A stretch of DNA of 64,000 nt, from contig NZ_CP134152.1 of NCBI RefSeq assembly GCF_032164335.1, forward strand, positions 1,736,001 through 1,800,000. The letters are read 5' to 3'. This stretch comes from Winslowiella toletana (GTDB lineage Bacteria; Pseudomonadota; Gammaproteobacteria; Enterobacterales; Enterobacteriaceae). Every line of letters begins with the position of its first letter. Position 1 is the stretch's first letter. Position numbers and translations under genes: made by a program. Shown one piece after another: positions 45,878 to 57,254 of the stretch. The notes under the pieces are model-generated. The model was not told the origin of the DNA, made no database searches, and was given only the letters and a program-made list of their open reading frames with translations.

Positions 45878-46981
45878 TCAGAACTGGTAAACCAGACCCA
45901 GTGCGACGATATCGTCGGTAGGCAGGTCTAACGCGTTGTTGTTGTTCAGCAGGTTGATACGGTAATCAACATAGGTAGACATGTTTTTGTTGAAGTAGTA
46001 GGTGCTGCCCACAGAAACATATTTGGTGGTGTCAACATCGCCAATACCTTCTACGTCTTTAGCTTTGGTCTGAATATAGGCCAAGGATGGACGCAGGCCG
46101 AAGTCGAACTGGTACTGAGCAACCAATTCGATGTCCTGAGTTTTGTTAGCAAAACCAGAAACGTCGGTACGGCCAATGCCATTAGCGTTAGCACGTGAAC
46201 CAGAAATTGGCGTTGCGTTACGGCCCTGAGCGTAGGTTGCTGCCAGGTATACGCTGTTTGCGTCATATTTCAGGCCAGTTGCCCAAACTTCAGCACGGTC
46301 GCCACGACCCAGAGTGTTTGCACCGGTGTTCTGACGCGCAGTACGGTCCTGGCTTGCGTATGCAGCTACGATGCCGACACCGATTGGAGAAACGTAAGAA
46401 GAGGACAGACCCCAGCCATCGCCATTCGCACGACGGATGTCTTCACGATCGTTTTTACCCTGATACTGTACGGCGAAATCCCAGCCATCAACCAGGCCGA
46501 AGAAGTTGTTGTTACGGTAAGTTGCCACGCCGGTAGTACGGCTGGTCATGGTGTCGGAGAAGCCGAAGTCACCACCGAATTCTGGCAGCATATCAGTCCA
46601 TGCCAGTGCATCATAAGCCACGCCGTAGTTACGACCGTAGTCGAAAGAACCTGCGTCGCCGAATTTCAGACCAGCAAAGCCCAGACGGGTTTTGTTGCCG
46701 TCTTGCGCGTCAGAACCTTCAGAGTTATTCGCCTGAACGTTATATTCCCACTGGCCGTAACCGGTCAGTTGGTCAGAGATCTGAGTTTCACCTTTGAAGC
46801 CGAAACGCACATAAGATTGGTCGCCGTCACTACCGTCATCTTTAGAGAAGTAATGCAGGCCAACGGCTTTACCGTACAGGTCCAGTTTGTTGCCGTCTTT
46901 ATTATAGATTTCTGCCGCGTTTGCTGCACCAGCAGCTAACAGAGCTGGAATTACTACTGCAAGAATGTTGCGCTTCATCAT
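45878..46981 (-). CDS. ompF: Outer-membrane porin OmpF
   Basis: OmpF is a trimeric general-diffusion porin. The 367-residue precursor has a Sec signal [22 protein letters not shown], then [16 protein letters not shown]. The constriction loop L3 motif PEFGGD is present, and the protein ends with the C-terminal YQF needed for outer-membrane insertion. Extracellular loop sequences (for example [10 protein letters not shown] and [17 protein letters not shown]) differ from E. coli OmpF, as expected for exposed regions. Position between aspC and asnS identifies it as ompF rather than ompC. OmpR-like sites lie upstream. Confidence 0.95.
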   Translation of the reverse strand: MMKRNILAVVIPALLAAGAANAAEIYNKDGNKLDLYGKAVGLHYFSKDDGSDGDQSYVRFGFKGETQISDQLTGYGQWEYNVQANNSEGSDAQDGNKTRLGFAGLKFGDAGSFDYGRNYGVAYDALAWTDMLPEFGGDFGFSDTMTSRTTGVATYRNNNFFGLVDGWDFAVQYQGKNDREDIRRANGDGWGLSSSYVSPIGVGIVAAYASQDRTARQNTGANTLGRGDRAEVWATGLKYDANSVYLAATYAQGRNATPISGSRANANGIGRTDVSGFANKTQDIELVAQYQFDFGLRPSLAYIQTKAKDVEGIGDVDTTKYVSVGSTYYFNKNMSTYVDYRINLLNNNNALDLPTDDIVALGLVYQF

Positions 46982-47213
46982 TTATTATTACCCTCATTGG
47001 AGTTTATTCGGACACCTGCCACTGCCGTCAATAATTCTTTACAGAACCACGATGAGAGTTTGGTGTCTTCCTGTGTCTGCAGGCATCTTTCCATTCAAAG
47101 CACGGTTAATCCACCTCGAAAATGCTACTAATATCCTAATCTGGTTGCAAAAGGAAAATATGTGTAACTGGATGTAAAAAATGCGGAACTTTGTGAGACA
47201 ACTCTAAATTTAC
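46982..47213 (-). promoter_or_regulatory. ompF promoter and leader with OmpR-like sites
   Basis: On the minus strand the segment opposite 47159-47179 reads TTTTACATCC then AGTTACACATA, resembling the tandem F-type OmpR sites of ompF. A GAGGGTAATAATAA ribosome site just before the double ATG is like the E. coli leader, where the MicF sRNA pairs. Individual OmpR sites and the exact promoter are inferred from resemblance. Confidence 0.6.
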
Positions 47214-47246
47214 AAAAATAAAAAAAGGTCAGCGAGGCTGACCTTT
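47214..47246 (-). terminator. Rho-independent terminator of asnS
   Basis: A 10-bp perfect stem AAAGGTCAGC (47224-47233)/GCTGACCTTT (47237-47246) has a three-base loop. The minus strand continues into TTTTATTTTTG. T runs flank it on both strands, so it may work in both directions. Confidence 0.9.
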
Positions 47247-47282
47247 TTATATATATGAATTTCTTATATTTAATGCTGAAAA

Positions 47283-48683
47283 TCAGAAGCTGGCGTTACG
47301 TGGCGTACGTGGGAACGGGATAACATCTCTTACATTTTGTACGCCGGTGACATAGGCGATTAATCGTTCGAAACCTAAACCAAAACCTGAGTGAGGCACG
47401 GTGCCATAGCGACGCAGATCGCGATACCACCAATAATCTTCTTTATTCAGGCCCATTTCTTCGAGGCGAGCATCCAGCACATCAAGGCGTTCTTCACGCT
47501 GTGAACCCCCAATAATTTCACCGATACCCGGAGCCAGAACGTCCATCGCGGCCACGGTTTTACCGTCTTCGTTCAGGCGCATATAGAAAGCTTTGATATC
47601 TTTCGGATAGTTTTTCACTACCACAGGCGCTTTAAAGTGCTGCTCGGCGAGATAACGCTCATGCTCAGAGGAGAGATCGATACCCCAGGAAACGTCGTTC
47701 TCAAACTTCTTGCCGGATGCCAGCAGGATATTTACCGCGTCGGTGTAATCTACCTGAGCGAAGTCGGTGGTGACAAAACGTTCAAGACGAGCTACCGCAT
47801 CTTTATCAACACGTTCAGCAAAGAACGCCATATCGTCGGCGCGCTCTTCCAGTACCGCTTTAAACACATATTTCAGCATCGCTTCAGCCAGCGCCGCTGC
47901 ATCGTCCAGGTCGGCAAAAGCAATTTCCGGCTCCAGCATCCAGAATTCAGCCAGGTGACGGCTGGTATTGGAGTTTTCTGCGCGGAAGGTTGGGCCAAAG
48001 GTGTAGATTTTAGACAGTGCGCTGGCGTAGGTCTCACCGTTCAGCTGGCCAGAAACCGTCAGGAAGGCTTCCTTACCAAAGAAGTCTTCATTGAAATCTA
48101 CTTTACCCTGCGGGTCACGCGGCAGGTTTTCCAGGTCCAGCGTCGACACGCGGAACATCTCACCGGCACCTTCGGTATCGGAGGCGGTAATCAGCGGAGT
48201 GGAAACCCAGAAATAGCCGTTCTCGTGGAAAAAGCGATGCAGCGCCTGGGCCAGCGTATGACGAACGCGCGCGACGGCACCGATCAGGTTGGTGCGCGGA
48301 CGCAGGTGAGCAACTTCACGCAGATACTCAATGCTGTGACGTTTTGCCGCCATTGGATAGGTGTCCGGATCGTCAACCCAACCAACCACTTCTACCGCAC
48401 TGGCCTGAATTTCAAAGCTCTGGCCTTCACCCGGCGAGGCCACCACTTTGCCGGTGATAATCACCGAACAGCCGGTGGTCAGGCGTAATACTTCTTCCTG
48501 ATAATTATTCAGAGAATTATTTACGACAGCCTGAACGGGATTAAAGCAGGAACCGTCATAAACGGCGACAAAGGAAATACCGGCTTTCGAATCTCTTCGG
48601 GTACGCACCCAACCACGTACGGTGACTTCGCTGTCAACCGCAGCCCGGCCGTGCAGTACATCCGCTACAGGCACTACGCTCAT
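47283..48683 (-). CDS. asnS: Asparaginyl-tRNA synthetase
   Basis: AsnS charges tRNA-Asn with asparagine. The 466-residue class IIb synthetase has an N-terminal OB-fold anticodon-binding domain ([21 protein letters not shown]), motif 2 [15 protein letters not shown] and motif 3 [15 protein letters not shown] near the C-terminus, which ends [10 protein letters not shown]. Length and start match E. coli AsnS. Confidence 0.99.
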   Translation of the reverse strand: MSVVPVADVLHGRAAVDSEVTVRGWVRTRRDSKAGISFVAVYDGSCFNPVQAVVNNSLNNYQEEVLRLTTGCSVIITGKVVASPGEGQSFEIQASAVEVVGWVDDPDTYPMAAKRHSIEYLREVAHLRPRTNLIGAVARVRHTLAQALHRFFHENGYFWVSTPLITASDTEGAGEMFRVSTLDLENLPRDPQGKVDFNEDFFGKEAFLTVSGQLNGETYASALSKIYTFGPTFRAENSNTSRHLAEFWMLEPEIAFADLDDAAALAEAMLKYVFKAVLEERADDMAFFAERVDKDAVARLERFVTTDFAQVDYTDAVNILLASGKKFENDVSWGIDLSSEHERYLAEQHFKAPVVVKNYPKDIKAFYMRLNEDGKTVAAMDVLAPGIGEIIGGSQREERLDVLDARLEEMGLNKEDYWWYRDLRRYGTVPHSGFGLGFERLIAYVTGVQNVRDVIPFPRTPRNASF

Positions 48684-48823
48684 AAATTTCTCTCTTTATT
48701 AGTTTCTGATTTGAAAATTAATAACCCCCGGAACTGAGGGTCTTGCTATGTTACTTGCCGTCGGGCAGGACACAAGCAGAATTCGCGGCAGCAGACGAGA
48801 TTTATTCTGAAAATCGGGGAGTT
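48684..48823 (-). promoter_or_regulatory. asnS upstream region
   Basis: This is the gap between pncB and asnS, both on the minus strand. A purine-rich AAAGAGAGAAA ribosome site precedes asnS. No gene is supported; a promoter is presumed. Confidence 0.4.
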
Positions 48824-48847
48824 CGGGGACGAAGCGGCTCGTCCCCG
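48824..48847 (-). terminator. Hairpin after pncB
   Basis: CGGGGACGA (48824-48832) pairs with TCGTCCCCG (48839-48847) over a six-base loop, just after the pncB stop. The T tract on the minus strand is weak. Confidence 0.6.
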
Positions 48848-48854
48848 TGAGGTA

Positions 48855-50060
48855 TCAGCTGGCTTTTTTAACCAGCGGCAGGTCAAAAGCTTTGCGTAAT
48901 GCGCGGACAAATGCCGGATCCTGACAGATGGTTTTACCCGGGCTGTCGGAGAGTTTAGCCACCGGCTTGCCGTTACACTCAACCAGTTTGATCACGATAT
49001 TCAGCGGTTTTACCTGTGGAATATCGCAGGTAAGCCGCGTACCGATACCGAAATTAAGGTTAACGCGCTGATCAAAGTGGCGATAAAGGTTGACCGCTTT
49101 TTCCAGATCGAGATTATCGGAAAACACCAGCGTTTTACTCAGTGGGTCAATGCCCAGCCGCTGATAATGCGCGATGGCTTTTTCACCCCATTCAACCGGA
49201 TCGCCCGAATCATGGCGCAGACCCTGATAGCGGCTGGCAAAGGCCGGGCCGAAATCACGCAGGAAAGCGTCCATCGTGATGCAGTCGGTTAACGCAATAC
49301 CCAGCCGGTCATCATACTCGTCCAGCCACGCCTGAAGTGCCGCACGCTGGCTGTTGGCCAGCACCGGGCTGATTTGCTGATGTGCCTGGAACCACTCATG
49401 AGCCTGTGTGCCCACCGGTGTGATATCGAGTTTGCGGGCAATTTCATAATTGCTCGAACCCACCAGCCACGGGAACTGCTGCTTCAGGGTGCTGACAATC
49501 GCCAGTTGCACCTCGCCAGAGAAGCGGCGACGGCTGCCGAAGTCCATTAGCCTGAAGCGCGACAGATCAATATCCGCCGTCAGGCGGTTAAACGCTGCCA
49601 GCTTACTGTGCAGATGTTCCACTGCCATTTCCGTGGTCACCTGCGGTGAGCGGTGGCGATGCACCACTTCACTGATCAGTGCCAGCAGCGGAACCTCCCA
49701 CATAATCACTTCGCGCCACGGGCCGGTGATGCGGATATCCAGTTTGCCATGATGATTGCGCACCTGTACTTGCGCCGGATCATAACGGAAGTCGCGCAGC
49801 CAGTTGAGATAGTCTGCGGTGAAAAACGGCAGTGACGCGAGGTAGTTGTACTCCTCGTCGTTCAGTGCCAGCGCGGACATCATCGCGATCTGTTGAGAAA
49901 TTTCATCTGCATAAATACCCAGCAGGTCGTCACCACGGCAACGAAACTCTGCGGCAACGACAACGTCGTTATAGCGATGAAACACGGCTTGCTGCATATG
50001 AAGCTTGTAGGCATCAGTGTCAAGCAGCGTAGTCAATATCGGGGAAGCGTGTCGTGTCAT
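48855..50060 (-). CDS. pncB: Nicotinate phosphoribosyltransferase
   Basis: PncB makes nicotinate mononucleotide from nicotinate and PRPP in NAD salvage. The 401-residue enzyme begins [30 protein letters not shown], including the autophosphorylated-His region, and contains [11 protein letters not shown] and [19 protein letters not shown]. The ATG at 50060 is chosen by alignment with E. coli; an ATG five codons earlier (50075) is possible, and neither has ideal ribosome-site spacing. Confidence 0.96.
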   Translation of the reverse strand: MTRHASPILTTLLDTDAYKLHMQQAVFHRYNDVVVAAEFRCRGDDLLGIYADEISQQIAMMSALALNDEEYNYLASLPFFTADYLNWLRDFRYDPAQVQVRNHHGKLDIRITGPWREVIMWEVPLLALISEVVHRHRSPQVTTEMAVEHLHSKLAAFNRLTADIDLSRFRLMDFGSRRRFSGEVQLAIVSTLKQQFPWLVGSSNYEIARKLDITPVGTQAHEWFQAHQQISPVLANSQRAALQAWLDEYDDRLGIALTDCITMDAFLRDFGPAFASRYQGLRHDSGDPVEWGEKAIAHYQRLGIDPLSKTLVFSDNLDLEKAVNLYRHFDQRVNLNFGIGTRLTCDIPQVKPLNIVIKLVECNGKPVAKLSDSPGKTICQDPAFVRALRKAFDLPLVKKAS

Positions 50061-50326
50061 GGTGCGTTTCAGCATCCTCTCGCGCGCGGAGCGTTTCCTT
50101 GGTGTAAGTAAAGTGTCTCAGTCAAGAGCCAGAAGTATAACCGGATTACTTATTTATTGAACCCGATCACAGCATAATTCAGACCGTCAGGTCGAGGGTA
50201 AAAAGTGCCATTGTTAATAGAATGTGTGATTTGCTGCTGCTAAGGGTGATTCCACGTGGCAACCTTTGCGCAACAGGAATAGACTTGAAGCGATTAACTT
50301 TTTTCTGAAGACGTGAGAAGAATTCT
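50061..50326. promoter_or_regulatory. Divergent pncB/pepN control region
   Basis: These 266 bases separate divergent pncB and pepN. No gene is supported. An AGAAGAA purine stretch lies just before the pepN ATG. I could not assign promoters. Confidence 0.4.
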
Positions 50327-52942
50327 ATGACGCAACAGCCTCAAGCTAAGAATCGCCATGATTATCGTGCGCCTGATTACACCATTACCGATATTGATCT
50401 GACTTTTAATCTTGATGCCAGCGTGACTCGCGTAACGGCGGTAAGCCGCATCAAACGCTTGGGTGCCAGCAATGCGGCTTTGCGCCTTGATGGCGAAGAT
50501 TTGACGCTGATCTCGCTGGAAGTTGATGACCAGCCCTGGAGTCATTACCAATTACAGGAAGGTGCGCTGATCGTCGAACAGCTGCCGGAAAACTTTACGC
50601 TGAAGATTGTTAACGATATCCACCCGGACCAAAATACCGCGCTGGAAGGCCTGTATAAATCCGGTGAAGCATTATGTACCCAGTGTGAAGCGGAAGGATT
50701 CCGTCATATTACCTGGTATCTCGATCGCCCGGACGTGCTGGCGCGCTTTACCACCACGATTATCGCTGACCAGGCGCGTTATCCTTTCCTGCTCTCCAAC
50801 GGTAACCGCCTTGATAGCGGCAAAATGGAAGACGGTCGCCACTGGATGAAGTGGGAAGATCCGTTCCCGAAACCGTGCTACCTGTTTGCGCTGGTGGCCG
50901 GCGATTTTGATGTGCTGCGCGACAGTTTTACCACGCGATCAAACCGCGATGTGGCGTTAGAAATCTATGTCGATCGCGGCAATCTCGATCGTGCTGACTG
51001 GGCGATGACCTCGCTGAAAAACAGCATGAAGTGGGATGAAGAGCGCTTCGGCCTTGAATACGATCTTGATATCTTTATGATCGTCGCCGTCGATTTCTTT
51101 AATATGGGCGCGATGGAGAATAAAGGCCTCAACGTCTTTAACTCCAAATATGTGCTGGCGAAAGCAGAAACCGCTACCGATAAAGACTACCTCGGTATTG
51201 AAGCGGTGATCGGCCATGAATACTTCCATAACTGGACCGGTAACCGTGTAACCTGTCGCGACTGGTTCCAGCTCAGCCTGAAAGAGGGGCTGACGGTTTT
51301 CCGCGATCAGGAATTCAGTTCGGATCTCGGCTCCCGTGCGGTAAACCGCATTGATAATGTGCGTGTAATGCGAGGCTCACAGTTTGCCGAAGACGCCAGC
51401 CCGATGGCGCATCCGATTCGTCCCGAGCAGGTTATCGAGATGAATAACTTTTATACCCTGACGGTATATGAGAAAGGTTCGGAAGTGATTCGTATGCTGC
51501 ACACGCTACTGGGCGAAGAGAATTTCCAGAAAGGCATGCAGCTCTATTTTGAACGCCATGATGGCAGCGCAGCGACCTGTGATGATTTTGTGCAGGCAAT
51601 GGAAGATGCGTCCAATGTCGATCTGTCGCAGTTCCGTCGCTGGTACAGCCAGTCCGGTACGCCGGTGGTGTCGGTGCGTGATGACTACAATCCGGAACTG
51701 GAGCAGTACACGCTCCATGTTACCCAGATGACGCCGCCAACTGCCGATCAAAAAGAGAAGTTGCCGCTGCATATTCCGTTGAACATCGAACTGTACGATG
51801 AACAAGGAAAAGTGATCCCGCTGCAGCATAACGGCCATCCGGTGCACAACGTGCTGAATGTCACCGAAGAGTTCCAGACTTTTATCTTTGATAACGTTCA
51901 CTTCCAGCCGGTTCCGTCACTGCTGCGAGAATTCTCCGCGCCGGTAAAACTGGATTACAACTGGAGTGATGCGCAGCTGACTTTCCTGATGCGTCACGCC
52001 AGCAATGACTTCTCCCGTTGGGACGCTGCGCAAAGCCTGCTGGCAACTTACATCAAGCTGAATGTCGCGCGTCATCAGCAGGGCCAGCCACTGTCGCTGC
52101 CTCAGCATGTTGCGGATGCCTTCCGGGCAGTGCTGCTGGAAGAGAACAGCGATCCGGCACTGACGGCGCTGATTCTGACGCTGCCGGGTGAGAACGAAAT
52201 CGCTGAACTGTTTGAAACCATCGATCCGGAAGCTATCTCTTCGGTACGTGATGCGCTGATGCGCACGCTGGCGACGGAGCTGGCTGACGAACTGCTGGCG
52301 GTTTATTACGCGAACCAGAGCAGTGAATATCGCGTGGAACATGCGGAAATTGGCAAACGCTCATTGAAAAACATCTGCCTGAGCTATCTGGCGCTGGGTG
52401 ATGAAACGCTGGCCGAGAAGTTGGTTACCGCGCAGTATCAGCACGCCAACAATATGACTGATGCATTAGCGGCGATGTCGGCGGCAGTTGCCGCGCAGCT
52501 GCCATGCCGTGAAGCTCTGCTGGCGAGCTTTGACGAGCGCTGGCATCAGGATGGGCTGGTGATGGATAAGTGGTTTATCCTGCAGGCTACCAGCCCGGCG
52601 GCAGATGTGTTGTCGCGGGTGCGTGAACTGCTGCATCACCGTTCGTTTAGCCTGAGCAATCCTAACCGCACGCGCTCGCTGATTGGCGCTTTTGCTTCAG
52701 CCAATCCATCAGCATTTCATGCTATCGATGGCAGTGGTTATCAGTTCCTGGTGGAGATTCTGTCCGATCTCAACACGCGGAACCCACAGGTTGCTGCGCG
52801 TATGATTGAGCCGCTGATTCGTCTGAAACGTTACGATGCGACGCGTCAGGGATTAATGCGTCAGGCGCTGGAACAGCTGAAGGGGCTGGATAAACTCTCT
52901 GGCGATCTCTACGAGAAAATTACTAAAGCGTTAAACGCGTAA
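50327..52942 (+). CDS. pepN: Aminopeptidase N
   Basis: PepN is the main broad-specificity zinc aminopeptidase of the cytoplasm (M1 family). The 871-residue protein has the substrate-binding GAMEN, the zinc motif HEYFHNW (HEXXH) and the downstream Glu in LKEGLTVFRDQEF. Length and domain order (beta-sandwich, catalytic, helical C-domain) match E. coli PepN (870). Confidence 0.99.
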   Translation: MTQQPQAKNRHDYRAPDYTITDIDLTFNLDASVTRVTAVSRIKRLGASNAALRLDGEDLTLISLEVDDQPWSHYQLQEGALIVEQLPENFTLKIVNDIHPDQNTALEGLYKSGEALCTQCEAEGFRHITWYLDRPDVLARFTTTIIADQARYPFLLSNGNRLDSGKMEDGRHWMKWEDPFPKPCYLFALVAGDFDVLRDSFTTRSNRDVALEIYVDRGNLDRADWAMTSLKNSMKWDEERFGLEYDLDIFMIVAVDFFNMGAMENKGLNVFNSKYVLAKAETATDKDYLGIEAVIGHEYFHNWTGNRVTCRDWFQLSLKEGLTVFRDQEFSSDLGSRAVNRIDNVRVMRGSQFAEDASPMAHPIRPEQVIEMNNFYTLTVYEKGSEVIRMLHTLLGEENFQKGMQLYFERHDGSAATCDDFVQAMEDASNVDLSQFRRWYSQSGTPVVSVRDDYNPELEQYTLHVTQMTPPTADQKEKLPLHIPLNIELYDEQGKVIPLQHNGHPVHNVLNVTEEFQTFIFDNVHFQPVPSLLREFSAPVKLDYNWSDAQLTFLMRHASNDFSRWDAAQSLLATYIKLNVARHQQGQPLSLPQHVADAFRAVLLEENSDPALTALILTLPGENEIAELFETIDPEAISSVRDALMRTLATELADELLAVYYANQSSEYRVEHAEIGKRSLKNICLSYLALGDETLAEKLVTAQYQHANNMTDALAAMSAAVAAQLPCREALLASFDERWHQDGLVMDKWFILQATSPAADVLSRVRELLHHRSFSLSNPNRTRSLIGAFASANPSAFHAIDGSGYQFLVEILSDLNTRNPQVAARMIEPLIRLKRYDATRQGLMRQALEQLKGLDKLSGDLYEKITKALNA

Positions 52943-52949
52943 TGGTTTT

Positions 52950-52972
52950 ACGGGCGGCTTTGCGCCGCCCGT
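52950..52972 (+). terminator. Terminator between convergent pepN and ssuB
   Basis: ACGGGCGGC (52950-52958) pairs with GCCGCCCGT (52964-52972) over a TTTGC loop, followed by CTTAATTTT. It may act on both strands. Confidence 0.75.
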
Positions 52973-52979
52973 CTTAATT

Positions 52980-53774
52980 TTAACGCTGCGCGTAGCGTTT
53001 TTCTGTTGCCGGTTCTGCCGGCGCACGTTTCATCACTCGATCCAGCACTTCTGCCTCCAGCTCAGCCAGCTTCGCCGAGCCGCGACGGCGCGGACGCGGC
53101 AAATCAACGATTAAATCCAGCCCGACATTGCCTTCCTCAATTAACAGTACCCGATCGGCCATTGCCACCGCTTCGCTGACGTCATGCGTGACCAGTAACA
53201 CGGTAAAATGATGCTGTTGCCAGAGTGATTCGATCAGATCCTGCATCTCAATGCGGGTTAACGCGTCCAGCGCACCCAGTGGCTCATCCAGCAGTAACAG
53301 GCCCGGACGATGAATCAGTGCTCTCGCCAGCGCCACACGCTGTTTTTGTCCGCCGGAAAGGGCCGCTGGCCATTCACTGGCACGATCGGCCAGCCCGACG
53401 GCATCCAGCGCTTCCAGCGCCGCCTTGCGCCACGACTTACCGCGTAATCCCAGCCCGACATTATCAATCACGCTTTTCCAGGGCAGCAGCCGCGCATCCT
53501 GAAACATCAGGCGGGTATCATCACGCGACTCGCTTAGCGGCGTACTGCCTGCCAGTAACTCGCCGGAGCTGGTGGTTTCCAGCCCGGCCAGCAAGCGCAA
53601 CAGGGTACTTTTGCCGCAGCCGCTGCGGCCGACCACCGCGACAAACTGTCCGGAGGGAATATGCAGGTTGATGTCATTCAGGATGGTACGGCCGCCGTAC
53701 TGTTTGCTGACACCATTGATCACCAGCGGCGTGCCGGCATTGAGACGCGCCGGCGAAGAAGTTAGCTCGCTCAT
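52980..53774 (-). CDS. ssuB: Aliphatic sulfonate ABC transporter ATP-binding protein SsuB
   Basis: SsuB is the ATPase of the SsuABC importer for alkanesulfonates. The 264-residue protein has Walker [10 protein letters not shown] (residues 49-57), signature [15 protein letters not shown] and Walker [14 protein letters not shown]. It overlaps ssuC by four bases and is the last gene of ssuEADCB. Confidence 0.97.
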   Translation of the reverse strand: MSELTSSPARLNAGTPLVINGVSKQYGGRTILNDINLHIPSGQFVAVVGRSGCGKSTLLRLLAGLETTSSGELLAGSTPLSESRDDTRLMFQDARLLPWKSVIDNVGLGLRGKSWRKAALEALDAVGLADRASEWPAALSGGQKQRVALARALIHRPGLLLLDEPLGALDALTRIEMQDLIESLWQQHHFTVLLVTHDVSEAVAMADRVLLIEEGNVGLDLIVDLPRPRRRGSAKLAELEAEVLDRVMKRAPAEPATEKRYAQR

Positions 53775-54562
53775 GCGTTTTCCTCTTTCAGTTGATAGGC
53801 CGGATGCCAGCGCAGCCAGACGCGTTCAAGTAACAGCGCACTGACGTCTGCCAGTTTGCCGAGCAGGGCATAAAGAATAATCGCCACCACCACGATATCG
53901 GTTTGCAGAAACTCGCGGGCGTTCATCGCCAGATAGCCAATACCGGAGTTGGCTGAAATGGTTTCCGCGACAATCAGCGTCAGCCACATCAGGCCGAGCC
54001 CAAAGCGTACGCCAACCATAATCGATGGCAGCGCTCCCGGCAGGATCACCTGCACAAACAGGCTCCAGCCGGATAAACCATAGCTGCGTGCCATCTCCAC
54101 CAGCCCGCGATCGACATTGCGAATACCGTGATAAGTATTCAGGTAGATCGGGAATAGCGTGCCGAGCGCCACCAGAAAGATTTTCGCTGACTCATCAATA
54201 CCAAACCACAGGATGACCAGCGGGATCAGCGCCAGGTGCGGGACGTTACGCAGCATCTGTACTGAAGTATCCAGCAGGCGTTCACCCCAGCGAGACATAC
54301 CGGTAATCAGCCCCAGCAACAGGCCAATCGAGCCACCGATGCTGAAACCCACTATCGCACGCCAGCTACTGATTGCCAGATGCTGCCACAGCTCACCGCT
54401 GGCAGACAGCCGCCAGAAAGTGATAACAATATTTTCTGGTGACGGCAGAATCCGCGTCGACAGCAGCCCGGTTTGTGAAGCAATCTGCCACACCACAACC
54501 AGCAGTATCGGCAGTGCCCAGGGAGCCAGCTGATTGGCCAGTCGATTCCGTAGTTTGCTCAT
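53771..54562 (-). CDS. ssuC: Aliphatic sulfonate ABC transporter permease SsuC
   Basis: SsuC is the membrane subunit of the alkanesulfonate importer. The 263-residue protein has about six membrane segments and the BPD-transporter EAA-type loop in [23 protein letters not shown]. It overlaps ssuB by four bases and starts nine bases after ssuD. Confidence 0.97.
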   Translation of the reverse strand: MSKLRNRLANQLAPWALPILLVVVWQIASQTGLLSTRILPSPENIVITFWRLSASGELWQHLAISSWRAIVGFSIGGSIGLLLGLITGMSRWGERLLDTSVQMLRNVPHLALIPLVILWFGIDESAKIFLVALGTLFPIYLNTYHGIRNVDRGLVEMARSYGLSGWSLFVQVILPGALPSIMVGVRFGLGLMWLTLIVAETISANSGIGYLAMNAREFLQTDIVVVAIILYALLGKLADVSALLLERVWLRWHPAYQLKEENA

Positions 54563-54571
54563 CGTGACCTC

Positions 54572-55717
54572 TTAACTCTGTGACACTTTCTGCGGAGCAA
54601 AATCGTTCGCCACCGCTTCACCATGCGCCGCAATTTTGCGCGGTTGCGGAATTTCCGGCACATTCAGGTCGAGGTGCGGGAACAGCAGTTCGCCAACGCG
54701 GTAGGCTTCTTCCAGATGCGGGTAACCGGAAAGAATAAACGTCTCGATACCGAGATCGGCATATTCCTGCATCCGCGCCGCAACGGTTGCACCATCGCCA
54801 ACCAGCGCGGTTCCGGCACCGCCACGGACCAGACCGACGCCTGCCCACAGATTGGGGCTGATCTCCAGCTTGTCGCGGCGACCACCGTGCAGTGCCGCCA
54901 TACGCTGTTGGCCGACAGAGTCGGTACGGGCCAGCGCCTGCTGCGCTTTGGCGATGGTGGCATCATCAAGGTGTGAAATCAGTCGGTCCGCCGCCTGCCA
55001 TGCTTCTTCATTGGTTTCACGCACGATAACGTGCAGGCGAATGCCAAAACGAACCGTACGGCCCTGTGCAGCCGCTTTGGCGCGCACCGTTTCAATTTTC
55101 TCTTTGACCTGTGCCGGTGGTTCACCCCAGGTGAGATAAACATCCACCTGCTCGGCGGCCAGATCCTGAGCCACCGCCGATGAGCCGCCAAACCACAACG
55201 GTGGACGCGGCTGCTGTACCGGTTTAAACATCAGGCGCGCACCGCGTACGTGCACGTGTTTACCTTCATAATCAACCGTTTCGCCTTCCAGCACTCGTCG
55301 CCAGACGCGGGTAAATTCAGCAGACTCTTCATACCGTTCACGATGGTCGAGAAACACACCATCACCGGCCAGTTCTTCCGGATCGCCGCCGGTCACCAGG
55401 TTAAACAAGGTGCGACCATTGGAAAGGCGATCGAGGGTTGCGGCCTGACGAGCGGCCTGAGTAGGGGAAATGACTCCCGGACGCAGCGCCACGAGGAAAC
55501 GCAGGCGCTGAGTAACCGGAATCAGTGAGGCTGCCACCAGCCAGGCATCCTCGCAGGAGCGGCCGGTAGGGATCAGTACGCCGCCAAAGCCAAGGCGGTC
55601 CGCCGCCTGCGCGACCTGTTGCAGATAGCCATGATCGACCGGACGAGCGCCTTCTCCGGTACCAAGATAATGGCCGTCACCGTGAGTAGGCAGAAACCAG
55701 AAAACGGAAAGACTCAT
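54572..55717 (-). CDS. ssuD: FMNH2-dependent alkanesulfonate monooxygenase SsuD
   Basis: SsuD oxidises alkanesulfonates to aldehyde and sulfite using reduced FMN from SsuE. The 381-residue luciferase-like TIM-barrel protein begins [20 protein letters not shown] and contains [26 protein letters not shown] and RSCEDAW. Length and sequence match E. coli SsuD (381). Confidence 0.98.
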   Translation of the reverse strand: MSLSVFWFLPTHGDGHYLGTGEGARPVDHGYLQQVAQAADRLGFGGVLIPTGRSCEDAWLVAASLIPVTQRLRFLVALRPGVISPTQAARQAATLDRLSNGRTLFNLVTGGDPEELAGDGVFLDHRERYEESAEFTRVWRRVLEGETVDYEGKHVHVRGARLMFKPVQQPRPPLWFGGSSAVAQDLAAEQVDVYLTWGEPPAQVKEKIETVRAKAAAQGRTVRFGIRLHVIVRETNEEAWQAADRLISHLDDATIAKAQQALARTDSVGQQRMAALHGGRRDKLEISPNLWAGVGLVRGGAGTALVGDGATVAARMQEYADLGIETFILSGYPHLEEAYRVGELLFPHLDLNVPEIPQPRKIAAHGEAVANDFAPQKVSQS

Positions 55718-55727
55718 GATGTGCTCC

Positions 55728-56690
55728 TTATTGATGTGCGGGTGCGTCGTGCCAGATGCGATCGGTAATATCGACTTTCACCGGCATTAAACGATTCTGA
55801 TAAAACAGGTCTGCGGTGTGTTGCTGCGCTTTGGCCGTTTGCTCACTTACCGGCGTAATCACGGTAGGCGGGCGGTGGCTGAGGTAGGTAGCAACAACCG
55901 GTTTGGGTAAGCCAATGGCTTTAGCCAGCAGATCGATACTTTGTTCTTTATCGGTGCGGGTCAGAGCATCGGCCTGGCTGAAGGTATCCAGTACCTGACG
56001 AATAAAGCCGCCATTGGCTTCAGCAAAGCTACGGCCAGCCAGATAGAACGAGCCGGTCAGGTTCATGTCGGTGCCATCCTTTAATACCCGGACATCGCCC
56101 TGCAATAACGCGGCAGAGTAGTAAGGGTCCCAAATTGCCCAGGCATCGACATCACCCTGTTGAAACGCAGCGCGCGCATCCGCTGGCGTCAGATAAGTGG
56201 CTTTGATATCGCTAAAGTTCAGGCCCGCCTGTTGCAATGAACGCAGCAGCAAATTGTGCGAGCTGGAGCCTTTCTGGAAGGCAACTTTGTGCCCTTTAAG
56301 ATCGGCGACGCTTTTCAGCGGGCTGTCTTTCGGCACCAGAATCACTTCGGCCAGCGGTTTTGCTGGTTCGGAACCGACGTAAAGCAGATCGGCTCCGGCT
56401 GCCTGCGCAAACAGTGGTGGAATATCGCCGGTGCCGCCGAGATCGATGCTGCCCACGTTCAGCGCTTCCAGCAGTTGTGGCCCGGCCGGAAATTCAACCC
56501 ATTTGATGGTGGTGTGAGGAAACTGCTTCTCCAGCAGCTGATGCGATTTTGCCAGCACCATACTCACCGAGCCTTTCTGATAACCAATACGAAACTGCTG
56601 CGGGGCCGATGCATCGGCACTGGCGCTGCTGGTAAAGACCAGCAGGGCGCTCAGGGCGCAGCCGGATAACCAATGGCGTAATCGTTTCAT
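55728..56690 (-). CDS. ssuA: Aliphatic sulfonate-binding periplasmic protein SsuA
   Basis: SsuA captures alkanesulfonates in the periplasm for SsuBC. The 320-residue precursor has a signal peptide [25 protein letters not shown], then a type II periplasmic-binding fold with [34 protein letters not shown] and [16 protein letters not shown]. Confidence 0.97.
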   Translation of the reverse strand: MKRLRHWLSGCALSALLVFTSSASADASAPQQFRIGYQKGSVSMVLAKSHQLLEKQFPHTTIKWVEFPAGPQLLEALNVGSIDLGGTGDIPPLFAQAAGADLLYVGSEPAKPLAEVILVPKDSPLKSVADLKGHKVAFQKGSSSHNLLLRSLQQAGLNFSDIKATYLTPADARAAFQQGDVDAWAIWDPYYSAALLQGDVRVLKDGTDMNLTGSFYLAGRSFAEANGGFIRQVLDTFSQADALTRTDKEQSIDLLAKAIGLPKPVVATYLSHRPPTVITPVSEQTAKAQQHTADLFYQNRLMPVKVDITDRIWHDAPAHQ

Positions 56691-56702
56691 TATTTGTTGT
56701 CC

Positions 56703-57254
56703 TTATACCGCAGCGGCGAGGGGGTAATGACGACGCGACAGCGCATGGAAGAAGGTCTCCAGCGCATCATCAATGCGGGAAGCCAGTACCGCACTTAACT
56801 CCGGCTGACGGTCGTAGTGGGTGATTTGCGTATCATCGGCAAACACGCCGTGCAGAACTTCCTGCGCTTTTAGCGCGTTAAGCACCGGCTTCAGGGCGTA
56901 ATCTACCGCCAGCATATGCGCAATGGTGCCGCCGGTTGCCAGCGGCAAAACCACTTTATGTTCGAGGGCGCGTTCAGGTAGCAGATCGAGCAGGGTTTTC
57001 AGTGCGCCGGAGAAAGAGGCTTTATACACCGGCGTGGCAACGATTAAGCCATCGGCGCCTTCAAGGTCTTCCTTTAATGCCAGCAGCGCCGGGGAGTCAA
57101 AACGCGCATAAAGTAGATCTTCTGGCTGGAAGTTATGCAGATTCCATGGAATCACTTCAACGCCGCGTTTTTCCAGTGCTGCCTGGCAAAGGGTTAACAG
57201 CGCCGTGGAGCGTGAAGGATAGCGAGGGCTTCCCGCCAGACTAATAACGCGCAT
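56703..57254 (-). CDS. ssuE: NAD(P)H-dependent FMN reductase SsuE
   Basis: SsuE supplies FMNH2 to SsuD. The 183-residue flavodoxin-like protein begins [20 protein letters not shown] and has the FMN region [25 protein letters not shown]. The ATG at 57254 is preferred to a GTG two codons earlier, because GGAG is well spaced for it and it matches E. coli. It is the first gene of ssuEADCB. Confidence 0.97.
   Translation of the reverse strand: MRVISLAGSPRYPSRSTALLTLCQAALEKRGVEVIPWNLHNFQPEDLLYARFDSPALLALKEDLEGADGLIVATPVYKASFSGALKTLLDLLPERALEHKVVLPLATGGTIAHMLAVDYALKPVLNALKAQEVLHGVFADDTQITHYDRQPELSAVLASRIDDALETFFHALSRRHYPLAAAV

Noticed and set aside
47637-48488. 283-codon open frame antisense to asnS
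   Set aside because: It is a shadow of the well-conserved asnS gene, without family resemblance or a promoter.
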